Shown in pieces: positions 51,431-60,427 of a stretch of DNA of 64,000 nt (positions are counted from its first letter, which is position 1; each line of letters begins with the position of its first letter). This DNA is from Pyrobaculum islandicum DSM 4184 (lineage in GTDB: Archaea; Thermoproteota; Thermoprotei; Thermoproteales; Thermoproteaceae), in NCBI RefSeq assembly GCF_000015205.1, contig NC_008701.1, positions 995,436 to 1,059,435 of the forward strand, in the 5' to 3' direction. The notes below the pieces were generated by a model. It was not told where the DNA came from and did not search any database. It was given only the letters and a program-made list of their open reading frames with translations. A program made the position numbers and the translations under genes.

Positions 51431-51600
51431 GGCCCCGCGGCCCCCCGGGGCCTGACGGTGATGCCCCAAGGATGGGGGCGTGGCTCGACAGCCCAGAGCC
51501 ATGAAGAGGGTCGCCGGGATGCGGGGAGAGGGGCCGAACGTCGAAGAGATAAGAGGAGAAGGCCACAGAGCAGAGGCAAAGGTAGCCCCACGGCCATGCC
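51431..51600 (+). other. GC-rich structured intergenic region before the pilin gene
   Basis: No convincing ORF. Strong inverted repeats occur: GCCCCGCGG/CCCCCGGGGC and GATGCCCC-AAGGA-TGGGGGC. It may be the outer left end of the IS605-type unit, a 5' regulatory RNA, or a separate RNA gene. I looked for RNase P and SRP signatures and found none convincing. Confidence 0.4.
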
Positions 51601-51631
51601 CCTGACATTACAGCATACAACCCACACAGCA

Positions 51632-51640
51632 AAATATTTA
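51632..51640 (+). promoter_or_regulatory. TATA box of the pilin gene
   Basis: AAATATTTA (51632-51640) is 26 nt before ATG 51662 and 20 nt before ATG 51656. It decides in favour of 51662, which gives a pre-pilin signal of six residues before the cleavage Gly. Confidence 0.5.
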
Positions 51641-51661
51641 AAGACAGACGTACACATGCCT

Positions 51662-52054
51662 ATGCCAACGAAACCAAGAGGAATGACATCCCTGGAGATA
51701 GCGATAATAGTGGCGATAGTGCTGATAATAGCGGTAGCAGTAGGCTGGTACCTATACACCACATTCGTAGCCTCCACCACAGGACAGCCAAGACTAAACG
51801 TTGTGACGGCCACGCTGTATAGCAATGGCACTCTGAAGATCTTTGTAGTGAACCCTGGACCTGTAGATGTACAAGTGTCGGCGATTGAGCTTGCGGGACA
51901 AGTCCAGTCAGTGAACCAGAAGATAACGGTGGGTGGAAACGCCACGCTAACTGCCAAGTTCACAGGCCAGTGGACGCCTGGCACTATGTTGCCTGGCCGC
52001 GTGATTCTGTCTGGCGGCCAGAGCTTCCCGTTCAACGCGATCGTAAAGCCGTAA
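51662..52054 (+). CDS. Type IV pilin (class III signal peptide)
   Basis: 130 residues. MPTKPRG precedes MTSLEIAIIVAIVLIIAVAV: the Arg-Gly cleavage site, the Glu at position 5 of the mature protein and the hydrophobic helix are those of archaeal type IV pilins processed by PibD/EppA-type peptidase. The rest is a beta-sandwich head (LKIFVVNPGPVDVQVSAIEL), Thr/Asn-rich and probably glycosylated. It resembles the single major pilin of Pyrobaculum pili in size and layout. Likely the main filament subunit. Confidence 0.85.
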   Translation: MPTKPRGMTSLEIAIIVAIVLIIAVAVGWYLYTTFVASTTGQPRLNVVTATLYSNGTLKIFVVNPGPVDVQVSAIELAGQVQSVNQKITVGGNATLTAKFTGQWTPGTMLPGRVILSGGQSFPFNAIVKP

Positions 52055-52071
52055 GTTCCCTCTTTTTTCCC

Positions 52072-52473
52072 ATGGATTCTCTTGGTTTTTTGGTTGTTTT
52101 AGTGGTTGTCCTCGTCATCGCTTTTGTTCTTGGGTTTTGGCTTATCTCTAGCTTTCTGGTGGCTAAGGAGGAGTTTTCGCGGGTGTATTCCATCGCGGCT
52201 TATGTAGATGCGGGGGGTGGCTTCCTTCTGTGTGTCTACAACGCGGGTCCTCACGACTTCTATGGGAGGTGGCTGGTGTCTACGAAGTCTGGGAAGTCTG
52301 TGGAGGTCTCTCTCGCCGTGCCGGTTGGGAGGACTGTCGCCGTGAGGGGGTCTCTCGGCGAGTCGTTTACGCCGGGGACGTCGCCTGCGCTTATCCTCGT
52401 GACGGGCAGTGGGAGGGGGTACGTGGTTAACCCCATCGTCGTGCCGGACATAAGCTCGGTGAGTTGTGGATAG
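52072..52473 (+). CDS. Pilin-like membrane protein
   Basis: 133 residues from ATG 52072. An N-terminal hydrophobic helix (LGFLVVLVVVLVIAFVLGFW) is followed by a small beta-rich domain (FLLCVYNAGPHDFYGRWLVS) laid out like the pilin head. It lacks an obvious Lys/Arg-Gly cleavage site, so it may be an anchor or minor subunit. It lies 17 nt after the pilin gene. Confidence 0.65.
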   Translation: MDSLGFLVVLVVVLVIAFVLGFWLISSFLVAKEEFSRVYSIAAYVDAGGGFLLCVYNAGPHDFYGRWLVSTKSGKSVEVSLAVPVGRTVAVRGSLGESFTPGTSPALILVTGSGRGYVVNPIVVPDISSVSCG

Positions 52474-52517
52474 GGGGCTTCACCGTAATACATATATTTA
52501 AGGCCTATCGTGGGCCT

Positions 52518-55058
52518 ATGAGGTGGCTTGTTCCTCTTCTGCTGGCGGCTCTGGCCTTCGCCTACGTGGTCCCCTCGGAGGGTCTCGACGTCTACTGGTG
52601 GGCCGCGCCCGACAGGGTGGCCGGCGTCGGCATAGATGGGAGAACTCTGTGGCAGATCGACGCGGTTTTTCCCCTGGCGGCGACGGACTCGGTGGGGAGG
52701 TGTGTGGCGGTGGTTAACAGGCCGTATCTCTACGTGGTGAGGCAACAGCCTATGGAGCTTAGGGTTTCTATTCCGGCTACTGTCCAGCTTTCTCCTGATC
52801 TCGTCAGCACTTTGAGCCAGTACGGCATCTCCTTCCCCAGCGCGGTTAACGTGGTGCTTAACTTCACAATCCCTCTTCCACCGCTTGTTTTGACGAGCGT
52901 CTACAAGACGTCGGTTGCCTCGCTTCACACGCCTTATGGCTACCCCCTGTGGGCCGTCTCGCTTGGGCCTAGGGTGAACGCCACCGCCGTAGCCACAAAC
53001 TGCCGGGATGTGGCCGTGGGGACGATTTCGGGGGAGGTCTACGTGCTTAGGGATGGGAAGGTGTACGCCGTGTATACATACGGCGAGCCGGTGACCGCGC
53101 TTGCCTACGGCCGGGACGTCTTGTACGTCGGCACCGCCGGGGGCAAGATCTACGCCGGGGGGAGCCTCGTCGGGTCGTGCTCCGGTTCTGTGTACTACCT
53201 CACAGTGAGGCCGGACGGGAGCCCCGTGGCGCTCTGCTTCTCCAAGGGGGCGGCCCCCACGGTCGAGTACTACCCCTACGGCGTTAGGCTGACCCCCTCC
53301 TCCTACGTGGACTACGGGATAGATACGCCGAAGGTGCCGGCGGCGCTGAGCCAAGACGGCTCTCTCTTCGTCGCGGCTACCCAGGGCTACGTGGTGGCGT
53401 TTAGCGGGGGGCGCGAGCTGTGGAGGGCGAAGGCCCCCTCTCTGCCCACGGCGGTGGCGGCCTCCAACAACGGGTCTATCGTCGTCGTGGGCACCCTAGG
53501 CGGCGACGTCTTGGTGTACTGGAACGGGAGGGAGGCGGCGAGGTTCCTCGGCTCGGCCCCCGTCACCTCCGTCGCCGTATCCGCCGACGGGAGGGCCCTG
53601 GCGGTGGAGCGGTGGGACACGGTCTCCGGCTTTAGGATCGCCTTCGCCGCGGTGCGCGTCTCGGCGCCTCCCGAGTGCCTCCCCGCCGAGGTGCAGGTGG
53701 TGGTGGGCGGCTCGGTGTATAGGTATCTGGTGTCCGGCTCCGGCGTGGTGCTCCTTCCTGTAGGCGACGTGACGGTGGCGCCCCAGTACAAATACCTAGG
53801 CGACTTCAGATGCCGCCCCCTCGGCAACGTGACGTTGGCGGTGAGGGGGGACCTGGAGAGCCCCATCGAGATAGGCTACGTCAAGGAGTATAGGGTGCAC
53901 CTCTCCCCTCCGAACATAACGAGGGGCCCCGCCTGGGCCGCGGGGCCAGCCACCTTCTTCGCAGAGCCCAGCGTAAACGTGCCGGTCTACAACTCGCCGG
54001 TTTCCTCCGGCCGTCTCGTCCTAGCGGGCTGGGAGGTAGACGGCAGGAGGATAGATCTGCCGACCCCCACCCTCTCCGTCAACGTGGCTGGGCCGACGAC
54101 GGTCAAGGCCATATACAGGGTGGAGCTGCCCCAGGCCGTGCCTATAGACGAGCAGAGGCGCTACTGGCTGAAGACCGTGCTGGTCTTCGACGCCTTTGGG
54201 AACCCTGTGGCCTCCGGCGTAGCCCCCGAGGTGTCCACCTACCCGGTGGTGGTGAGGGGGGTCTACGTCGAGCAGTACAGGGTGCGCACCTACTACCCCG
54301 CCACTGTCAACGGCTCCGACACGCTGTGGGCCGAGGCCGGGACTAAGGCGGTGTTTTACGCCCCCGACGTGGAGTTTAGAAACGGGACGAGGCTTGCCTT
54401 CGTCAGGTGGAGGGAGGCCGAGTCGAGGGAGCGGACTCTTGCCGTCACCGTTGAGAGGCCGGTTACGCTTACGCCCATATACGTCACTCAGTACAGGGTG
54501 TGGGTGAAGCCGCCGGCTCAGGTGGTGGAGCCGCCAAACGCCACTTGGGCAGACCGCGGCTCTGTGATAAAGGTGGCGGCGCCCCCCGTGTTGAACCAGA
54601 GCGGCAACGTCAGAACTGTGGTTGGGCAGTGGCTGGTTAACGGCCTTCCCAACGCCACGGGCGCCGCAGCGTCGTTTAGGGTGACGGCGCCGCTCAACAT
54701 AACCTACGTAACGAAGAGGCAGTACTTGGTGACCTTCGTCTCGGCCTACGGCACGCCGCCCCCGCCCATGTGGGTCGACGAGGGGTCCACGGCGTCTGCG
54801 GTGCCTACGCCGATGGACGTCTGGTCGCCCCCGCCGCTGCACTGGAAGTTCGCCGGCTGGAGAGACAAGGCGACGGGCACCGTCTACAGCTACCCCCAGA
54901 TGCCCTACGTCTACGGGCCCGCTACCTTCGAGGCCGTCTGGGCCCTAGACCCATTGCCTCTAGCCGCAATAGGCGGCGGGGCGGCCGCGGCAGCGCTCGC
55001 CGTGTGGTTCATGAAGAGGAGGCGCCTGGCGAAGCTGATGGCCGAGGTGGCGGAGTAG
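52518..55058 (+). CDS. Large secreted beta-propeller protein with four C-terminal repeats
   Basis: About 846 residues. A signal peptide (RWLVPLLLAALAFAYVV) precedes a WD40/PQQ-like beta-propeller (about 20-390; repeated units such as VTALAYGRDVLYVGTAGGKI, AALSQDGSLFVAATQGYVVA, VTSVAVSADGRALAVE). Then come four modules of about 75 residues, each starting YRVxxxxP and containing a WAEAG/WADRG/WVDEG turn. A C-terminal transmembrane helix (AAIGGGAAAAALAVWFMKRR) anchors it. The gene is markedly richer in G+C than the pilin genes on either side. A surface adhesin or pilus-associated role is inferred. Confidence 0.75.
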   Translation: MRWLVPLLLAALAFAYVVPSEGLDVYWWAAPDRVAGVGIDGRTLWQIDAVFPLAATDSVGRCVAVVNRPYLYVVRQQPMELRVSIPATVQLSPDLVSTLSQYGISFPSAVNVVLNFTIPLPPLVLTSVYKTSVASLHTPYGYPLWAVSLGPRVNATAVATNCRDVAVGTISGEVYVLRDGKVYAVYTYGEPVTALAYGRDVLYVGTAGGKIYAGGSLVGSCSGSVYYLTVRPDGSPVALCFSKGAAPTVEYYPYGVRLTPSSYVDYGIDTPKVPAALSQDGSLFVAATQGYVVAFSGGRELWRAKAPSLPTAVAASNNGSIVVVGTLGGDVLVYWNGREAARFLGSAPVTSVAVSADGRALAVERWDTVSGFRIAFAAVRVSAPPECLPAEVQVVVGGSVYRYLVSGSGVVLLPVGDVTVAPQYKYLGDFRCRPLGNVTLAVRGDLESPIEIGYVKEYRVHLSPPNITRGPAWAAGPATFFAEPSVNVPVYNSPVSSGRLVLAGWEVDGRRIDLPTPTLSVNVAGPTTVKAIYRVELPQAVPIDEQRRYWLKTVLVFDAFGNPVASGVAPEVSTYPVVVRGVYVEQYRVRTYYPATVNGSDTLWAEAGTKAVFYAPDVEFRNGTRLAFVRWREAESRERTLAVTVERPVTLTPIYVTQYRVWVKPPAQVVEPPNATWADRGSVIKVAAPPVLNQSGNVRTVVGQWLVNGLPNATGAAASFRVTAPLNITYVTKRQYLVTFVSAYGTPPPPMWVDEGSTASAVPTPMDVWSPPPLHWKFAGWRDKATGTVYSYPQMPYVYGPATFEAVWALDPLPLAAIGGGAAAAALAVWFMKRRRLAKLMAEVAE
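53870..54960 (+). repeat. Four tandem extracellular modules in the propeller protein
   Basis: Modules begin near YRVHLSPP, YRVRTYYP, YRVWVKPP and YLVTFVSA (nt about 53887, 54279, 54495 and 54721). Each has a Trp-x-Asp/Glu-x-Gly turn and ends in a strand with xxGWxxxG or equivalent. They resemble the Y-V...W-x-x-G repeats found in thermopsin-linked and other crenarchaeal surface proteins. Confidence 0.65.
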
Positions 55059-55110
55059 AGGTCGGCGGAGCCACCACAAAATATTTATCCTTTCTTCAAT
55101 CTTCTATACT

Positions 55111-56757
55111 GTGAGAGGTATGGAGTCTATCGACATGCTCATCGCCTTCGGCTTGGTGGCGGCGTTTATGTTGGGAGTATACCTGCTCTCCTACTATTTC
55201 ACAGATGTGACAAAGCAGACGGAGCTTCAAGCCGCGTCGAAGCTAGATGCCCAGGAGATATTGAAGAAGATAGTTTCGTCTCCCGGCTCGCCGCCGGGTT
55301 GGACTGATATAAACAGCGTACAATCTCTTGGGCTTGCAGATCCACAACTCCCTGGTCAGCTTGACTCTAGAAAGCTTCTCGCCCTCGCCGAGGTCTCCGG
55401 CGTAACCGCAGAGGCGAATTGTACAATAAATACAGCGGGCCAGGACTACCCCGTAACTAAGGTGGGCTACGGCGTGTATCTATGGGGCGTGCCTACGCCA
55501 CAGAGTGTAGACCCCGCTGTTTACGAGAGAATATTGAGGTCGCTCTTTGGCGACCAGTGGAATAAATACGACATTGAGATAGTTGCCAAGCCTGCGCTGA
55601 ACATAAGTATCATGTTGCAGAGTAGCCAGGTTTTCATTAACATAAAGCCCCCTGGCGTATATAGCTACGACGTATGTTACGTCTATTGGGGCGCCGGCTC
55701 GCCTGTGTTACAACAGCAGGGGCTTCAGATAATAGGGGCGTACGTGTGGAGTGAAACGAGTCAAACAGGGAAAGACGTCAAAACGACATGGTATCTAAGA
55801 ATAGATGTCCTGAATACGTATCCGTATGATGTAAACATAGTCGGCATTTCTCTCGGTAATGAGTTCAGCGACAGGCTCAATAAAGTCGTGAGGTCCTACT
55901 GCTCTGACTCTTTTAAATATACGCTTCCTGGCGCTCCCTCTTGTCTCCCGTCTTGTACGGTCACTGTGGCGTATACCCTAAACGGCGTAACTATTACTAC
56001 ATCTGCGCCTGTTGTTAACACACAGCCGTCTACCTTCAACCCAAGCTGTATCAAGCTAGAAAGTGCTGTTGCCCCACAGATCGACTGCACCTCTGGTGTT
56101 ACAGACGAAAACGGCTATGGCGTAGCTTCTGTTGCAGGTGTGCCTAAGTTTGCGTGGGTTAACGCAAGAGGCGTAATGATGAAGTCGGTAAACTACACAT
56201 ATGGAGGAGTGGGGACGGTTTCGCTAGTCGGCTTGGTGGCTAGACCAGATGCAGGTGTCTACCTCATACATAGTAAACTTATTCAAAACGCTGGAAGGGG
56301 CGCAAGCCTATGTGGCTGCTATGACCCCGGAGTCTCCGCTTTAGGCTTAAGAGGTCTGTGGACTTACCTCGGCGGGCAGACCGTGCCGTTGCTGAATAAT
56401 GTCGTGCTTAACCCTGCTTCTAGTATAAATCTCGCAGATTTGTGCCAAAGCGGGGATAAGGATAGAGGCGGTTGCCTTATCCCTTGGCAGTGGTTGGGCA
56501 GAGCCAAGTTTCTTATTGCGGCTGTGGAGCGGAATAGTAATGGCGACCCGCCTAAGTGCGGGGGCATCCCTCAGGAGGATGTGATTGTTATGCCACTCAC
56601 TGGTGGCCTCCCGCCTCTCTACGAAATCCGTTTTGCCACCTGGAGGAGGTGGGCTGAGAGACGCCCAGAGGCTCTTGCAGTGTCTTACGCAAGTGCTCTG
56701 GCTGACGCAGGCGAGGTGACGTATAAAGTCGACCTGTGGGTGTTTAGATACCCATGA
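55111..56757 (+). CDS. Large minor-pilin-like surface protein
   Basis: 548 residues. VRG precedes MESIDMLIAFGLVAAFMLGV, a class III-like signal with Arg-Gly and a Glu at position 2 of the mature protein. The long ectodomain contains 12 or more Cys (CTINTAGQ, CYVYWG, CSDSFKY, CLPSCTVT, CGCYDPG), suggesting disulfides. The size suggests a tip or adhesin subunit. The GTG is 27 nt after AAAATATTTA. It heads a run of four more genes coupled by 4-nt overlaps. Confidence 0.7.
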   Translation: MRGMESIDMLIAFGLVAAFMLGVYLLSYYFTDVTKQTELQAASKLDAQEILKKIVSSPGSPPGWTDINSVQSLGLADPQLPGQLDSRKLLALAEVSGVTAEANCTINTAGQDYPVTKVGYGVYLWGVPTPQSVDPAVYERILRSLFGDQWNKYDIEIVAKPALNISIMLQSSQVFINIKPPGVYSYDVCYVYWGAGSPVLQQQGLQIIGAYVWSETSQTGKDVKTTWYLRIDVLNTYPYDVNIVGISLGNEFSDRLNKVVRSYCSDSFKYTLPGAPSCLPSCTVTVAYTLNGVTITTSAPVVNTQPSTFNPSCIKLESAVAPQIDCTSGVTDENGYGVASVAGVPKFAWVNARGVMMKSVNYTYGGVGTVSLVGLVARPDAGVYLIHSKLIQNAGRGASLCGCYDPGVSALGLRGLWTYLGGQTVPLLNNVVLNPASSINLADLCQSGDKDRGGCLIPWQWLGRAKFLIAAVERNSNGDPPKCGGIPQEDVIVMPLTGGLPPLYEIRFATWRRWAERRPEALAVSYASALADAGEVTYKVDLWVFRYP

Positions 56758-57119
56758 GGTGGGTTGTGGAGCTTGTATTTGCGTCTTTTCTCCTCGTGTT
56801 GGTGTTGGCTCTCTACAACTACACGGCGCCTAGCTCAATCGTGGTGCAGGCGGGGGAGAGAGGCCGTTTTGCCGAGCTTTCGCTTTTTGCCGTGCGGCTG
56901 GCCTCCAGCCAGGAGTTCCTCTTCCGGCTGTGGAGAGACTGGGACGGCGCGGTAGAACAGGCAAATGTAGAGGCCAAATCGGTTGACCCCCTGGCGTCTG
57001 TAGATGTGGCTCTTCCCAGCGGTGGCGCATGTCCGGCGGCCTCTGCGCCGAGGTTTTCGATATCGCTCGCGACTGTGCTTCCAAACGGCACGACCGTCTG
57101 TATAGTTGTGAAGTCATGA
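56754..57119 (+). CDS. Small pilin-like protein
   Basis: 121 residues. N-terminal hydrophobic helix RWVVELVFASFLLVLVLALY with a Glu at residue 5, then a helical and short beta region with a Cys pair (GGACPAAS, TVCIVVKS). Pseudopilin layout. ATGA overlap with both neighbours, so translation is coupled through the operon. Confidence 0.65.
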   Translation: MRWVVELVFASFLLVLVLALYNYTAPSSIVVQAGERGRFAELSLFAVRLASSQEFLFRLWRDWDGAVEQANVEAKSVDPLASVDVALPSGGACPAASAPRFSISLATVLPNGTTVCIVVKS

Positions 57120-58339
57120 GGGGGCAGGTGATCCTCGTAACAGCTTTGGTAATCGCCTTGGCTATCTCCGCCGTATTGATCTTACAGTCGGCGGCGGTCT
57201 CTGCGCCAGGCTTCGGCGGCGTCAGAGCGGCGTATGGAGTATTTTCACGCGACGTGGCAAAAGCTGTAGACGCCGTAGCTTCCTACGTCGACTACGTCGG
57301 CACGATTTCTCTGCTCAATTTTACAGAAAACGCCGCCGCATATGGGCTACCTGCGGCAGGGCTTGACACATACTGTAGCTGGTTGCATATCAACAAGACT
57401 GCAGATATGGTAAACGCCTCGATGAAGTTTTTTGTAGCAAACAGAGCGGCCCTTGGCCTATCTGCAGAAATGCCCACGTGGTTGCGGAGGCCCAACTGCA
57501 GATCTATATTGTTCAAAAGCACGAACGGCCTCACCCTCGTGAACATAACTCTGTCTAAACCGCCTAACGGAACTGTGTTTAGAACCCCATTACCTCCGTA
57601 TGTTGTTGCCGCTTGGCATATAGACAGAGGCATCTTGAGACCTATCTCTTCTTTTGCCATAATTCTGCCAAATAGAACCTATATGGCTTCATATAGTCTA
57701 TCTATGGTTATGAACATCTCGCTTTTGGCTCTTGTAAATCTTAACATAACTAGGAGTCTTAGCGTAGGTGTCAGAGTACTCGGCGTCGATAGCCAATGTA
57801 CGCCAGATGTGGTATGTGTAAATATTACTGTATCAAGACCATACGCATGGTCGGCAAAGTTTATAGCCCTCAATAGAACTATGTATCTGCAAGACGGTTG
57901 GACTATAAACTATACAGTGGCATATCCGAGAGTGAATGTAGTAAACTACACAGAGCGAAGCGCCGTGTATAGCATAAATACCCAGGGGCTTAACGAATAC
58001 GTCTTAAAGGCGTACGTTGGCGGAATTCCGCTGTACGTTCTGCCAAGAGATTTCACATATATCTGCAAAAGCGGGGTGTTATCCAATGGTAAACCCTGGA
58101 GCTCTCTGAATAATCCTTCCCACATTCCAATTGTCCTCTATAATTTTACAAATAGTGCGGTAGTGAGCAAATTCAACACGATATATGCCAATGTAACAAT
58201 CGTAGATGTGAAGATAAGGGATGCATCTATCACCTATTGGGTTATACATAGAAACGGATACCTCAATTTTACGGAGAACATATGTAGTAATGTTAAGGGG
58301 ATTCTTCAAAGTTATGGTTTATACTGGCTGTACCCATGA
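57116..58339 (+). CDS. Pilin-like protein with large ectodomain
   Basis: 407 residues. MRG followed by QVILVTALVIALAISAVLIL again gives an Arg-Gly next to a hydrophobic helix. The ectodomain is Asn/Ser-rich with many N-glycosylation sequons and six or more Cys. The first 50 nt use a different frame of the previous gene's end, with ATGA overlap. Likely a minor pilin. Confidence 0.65.
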   Translation: MRGQVILVTALVIALAISAVLILQSAAVSAPGFGGVRAAYGVFSRDVAKAVDAVASYVDYVGTISLLNFTENAAAYGLPAAGLDTYCSWLHINKTADMVNASMKFFVANRAALGLSAEMPTWLRRPNCRSILFKSTNGLTLVNITLSKPPNGTVFRTPLPPYVVAAWHIDRGILRPISSFAIILPNRTYMASYSLSMVMNISLLALVNLNITRSLSVGVRVLGVDSQCTPDVVCVNITVSRPYAWSAKFIALNRTMYLQDGWTINYTVAYPRVNVVNYTERSAVYSINTQGLNEYVLKAYVGGIPLYVLPRDFTYICKSGVLSNGKPWSSLNNPSHIPIVLYNFTNSAVVSKFNTIYANVTIVDVKIRDASITYWVIHRNGYLNFTENICSNVKGILQSYGLYWLYP

Positions 58340-58932
58340 CGTCTCTTGAGTTGTTGATTATTACGGCTTTTGCGCTTCTGGCTATTTTTGCGGCTGTTCC
58401 GATTGTTCTTCAACAGATTTATCAATATCAGGCGTTGGTGGAGGCGCGTGCGGCTCTTGCCTTTCTTAACGTGTTGGCTGACGGTATAGAGTCGGATATG
58501 GGCGCGGCGTATGCGCAGAAGGTTTTGAATCTTCCGACGTTGCGCTTTGGTGGGTTGGACTACCGCGTTGCGGTTGTTGGTACGTGTGGAGGCGCGCCTG
58601 TGTATAACACCACGTTGATCTACCGCTCTCAGTATCTCTCTCTGTTTGGCCAGTTTAGAGGTACTGTGTGGGGGCGTGTTGTAGATGCTCCAGAGCCTCC
58701 GCTGGCGGTGTACGGCTGGGGAACTTCGGCGTCGTTGACGCCGCGTGTGGTTAGATATGGCAGAGTAGCGGTTGTGCTTAATATAACATATACGGCATCT
58801 CCTAGCGCCTCTGGGGCTGGGGTGTACTACGAGGTGAAGGCGCCGCGGGTCTACAGCGTGGATCAATGTACTATAGGAGTCCAAGGCGTCGACTCCGTCG
58901 TGGTTGTTCCGGTTAGGGTCGAATTGCGATGA
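58336..58932 (+). CDS. Pilin-like protein starting with a mature-type pilin sequence
   Basis: 198 residues. The start MTSLELLIITAFALLAIFAA matches the mature N-terminus of the major pilin (MTSLEIAIIVAI) including the Glu at position 5, but there is no preceding leader. It could be used without cleavage or be read with a cryptic upstream start. The ectodomain is beta-rich with a GTCGGAPVYN motif. ATGA overlaps on both sides. Confidence 0.65.
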   Translation: MTSLELLIITAFALLAIFAAVPIVLQQIYQYQALVEARAALAFLNVLADGIESDMGAAYAQKVLNLPTLRFGGLDYRVAVVGTCGGAPVYNTTLIYRSQYLSLFGQFRGTVWGRVVDAPEPPLAVYGWGTSASLTPRVVRYGRVAVVLNITYTASPSASGAGVYYEVKAPRVYSVDQCTIGVQGVDSVVVVPVRVELR

Positions 58933-59462
58933 ACGCCTTACAGACCGCCGTAGCTATGGCTTTTGCTGGTGTTTTGGCGGTTATAATTGCGTGGCTTGTC
59001 GACGTGCAGGCGCAGGCTGTGTTTGAGGAGGAGGTGCGCGCCGCGGCGCAAGCTCTTCTAGATTCTGTGGCTAACCAGGTGAGGGTAGGCGTCTCTACGG
59101 CGTTGCTTCCCGGCGTCTATGGCTTTAGGCAACAGATGTCTTTGCCTAGCTATGCTCCGCCGTTTGACGCGTTTTACTACTCTATAACTTTTCGTAACGT
59201 CGGCGGCGTTTTAGTGGTCACTGTAGACATGACGGCGTATAGAGGCAAAGCGAGCGCCAGAGTCTCTGTTTCAAGAGCGGTCTATTACCTGGGCGATCTA
59301 GTAAAGCCCGAGGGGGTTGTAAAAGTGTATGCCGAGAAGGGGCAGAACTACGACTGCGCAGTTGGAGACTGGGTTGATCTAACGCGGGACGGTTGCTACA
59401 CCAGTTGGGTTATGCCAAGTCCCTACTACGTGAGGTACTTCAACTACACTGTCGCACGGTGA
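58929..59462 (+). CDS. Pilin-like protein, last gene of the operon
   Basis: 177 residues. Hydrophobic N-terminal helix (LQTAVAMAFAGVLAVIIAWL), then a helical stalk and a beta-rich head with two Cys (YDCAVGDW, DGCYTSW). The 5' end overlaps the previous gene by 4 nt. The stop abuts the stop of the convergent gene at 59463 with no gap. Confidence 0.65.
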   Translation: MNALQTAVAMAFAGVLAVIIAWLVDVQAQAVFEEEVRAAAQALLDSVANQVRVGVSTALLPGVYGFRQQMSLPSYAPPFDAFYYSITFRNVGGVLVVTVDMTAYRGKASARVSVSRAVYYLGDLVKPEGVVKVYAEKGQNYDCAVGDWVDLTRDGCYTSWVMPSPYYVRYFNYTVAR

Positions 59463-59768
59463 CTACGTCCCCTCTATTATCACGCCGGCTGCAAACAGCA
59501 CGTTCCCCAGCTCCTCCGGGGTCGGCGGCATTCTGTAGGTGGCGGCGTGGCTGATTATCAAGGCCTTGAGGATCTCCCACTGTTGTGGATCCGCGCTGTA
59601 TCTCCCGTAGCTCGTCTCCACGTGCCCGCCGGCGTATCTGGCGTAGAAGTCCCCCATCCTCAGCTCGTTTGGCCCAGCTCTGAGGCCGGCACTCTCGGCG
59701 TTTTTCAGCGCCTCCGAGGTGGCGTCTTCCCCGAATCTGGCCTTGTCCGCCGGGTTTATGTACGCCAC
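59463..59768 (-). CDS. Small hypothetical protein
   Basis: 101 residues, soluble, mixed charge (INPADKARFGEDATSEALKN, QQWEILKALIISHAATY). No recognised domain. GTG start at 59768, about 20 nt from TTTTTTAAC. It is convergent with and touches the pilin operon. G+C-rich compared with the pilin genes. Confidence 0.5.
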   Translation of the reverse strand: MAYINPADKARFGEDATSEALKNAESAGLRAGPNELRMGDFYARYAGGHVETSYGRYSADPQQWEILKALIISHAATYRMPPTPEELGNVLFAAGVIIEGT

Positions 59769-59788
59769 GGCGCCTCTCCGTTTCGTAG

Positions 59789-60343
59789 TTAAAAAAGTAT
59801 GTAGTAGTTGGTCTGGCGCCTCCTCCTCGCCACGCCTGCCGAGAGCGGGGCGGCGGGGGCCATGGCTATTAGGTCCTCCAGCTCGTATCTGTAATATATG
59901 CGGGTGGCTCTGTCTCCCCAGGGCACCTCGTACACCCCCGGCGCGACCTCTCGGCCTCTGGCGGGAGCCCAGGCCGTCGCCACCACGAGGCGGGCGGCCC
60001 TCTTAGCCTCCGCCAGAGCCCTCCGGGCGGCCTCGGGGGGCATGTGGTGTATCACCGCCACTAGGTAGGCGGCGTCGAAGGCGCCGTCTCTGAAGGGGAG
60101 CATGGTGGCTTCGCACTCCACGAAGTCCCCGCCTGGGCTGAGCCTCCTGTCGAGGTCGCAGTGCACCACGTAGGGGTGCTCGTGCTCTAGGTACCTCGGC
60201 TGCGCGCCGGTGCCCGACCCCACGTCCAACGCCTTTGGCCCAGCCGTGGCGAAGTCGGCCACCGGAAGAGGCCTAGCCCTCGTCGCGCCGTACTCCCGGC
60301 CTATGGCGAGGTAAGCCTCCCTAGCCCGCCTAGCCCACTCCAT
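59789..60343 (-). CDS. Class I SAM-dependent methyltransferase
   Basis: 184 residues. Motif I ALDVGSGTGAQPRYLE and motif II-like VHCDLDRRLS show the Rossmann methyltransferase fold; LPFRDGAFDAAYLVAVIHHM is motif IV/post-I. The N-terminal IGREYGATRARPLPVADF resembles Trm9/ALKBH8-type tRNA wobble-uridine methyltransferases, but that is not conclusive. ATG 60343 is chosen; the frame is open to 60427. Small ORF-like sequence (VAVYYDEDLGGARSAADSIV) sits just upstream in another frame. Confidence 0.7.
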   Translation of the reverse strand: MEWARRAREAYLAIGREYGATRARPLPVADFATAGPKALDVGSGTGAQPRYLEHEHPYVVHCDLDRRLSPGGDFVECEATMLPFRDGAFDAAYLVAVIHHMPPEAARRALAEAKRAARLVVATAWAPARGREVAPGVYEVPWGDRATRIYYRYELEDLIAMAPAAPLSAGVARRRRQTNYYILF

Positions 60344-60427
60344 ACGCAGCAAGCCACACGAGGAGGACAATAGAGTCTGCCGCACTCCTGGCGCCTCCGA
60401 GATCTTCGTCGTAGTAAACCGCCACAT

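Noticed and set aside
52260-54842. Long minus-strand open frames opposite the propeller gene (up to 364 codons)
   Set aside because: They arise from high G+C content and the codon bias of the real gene; the products are Arg/His/Pro-rich with no domain.
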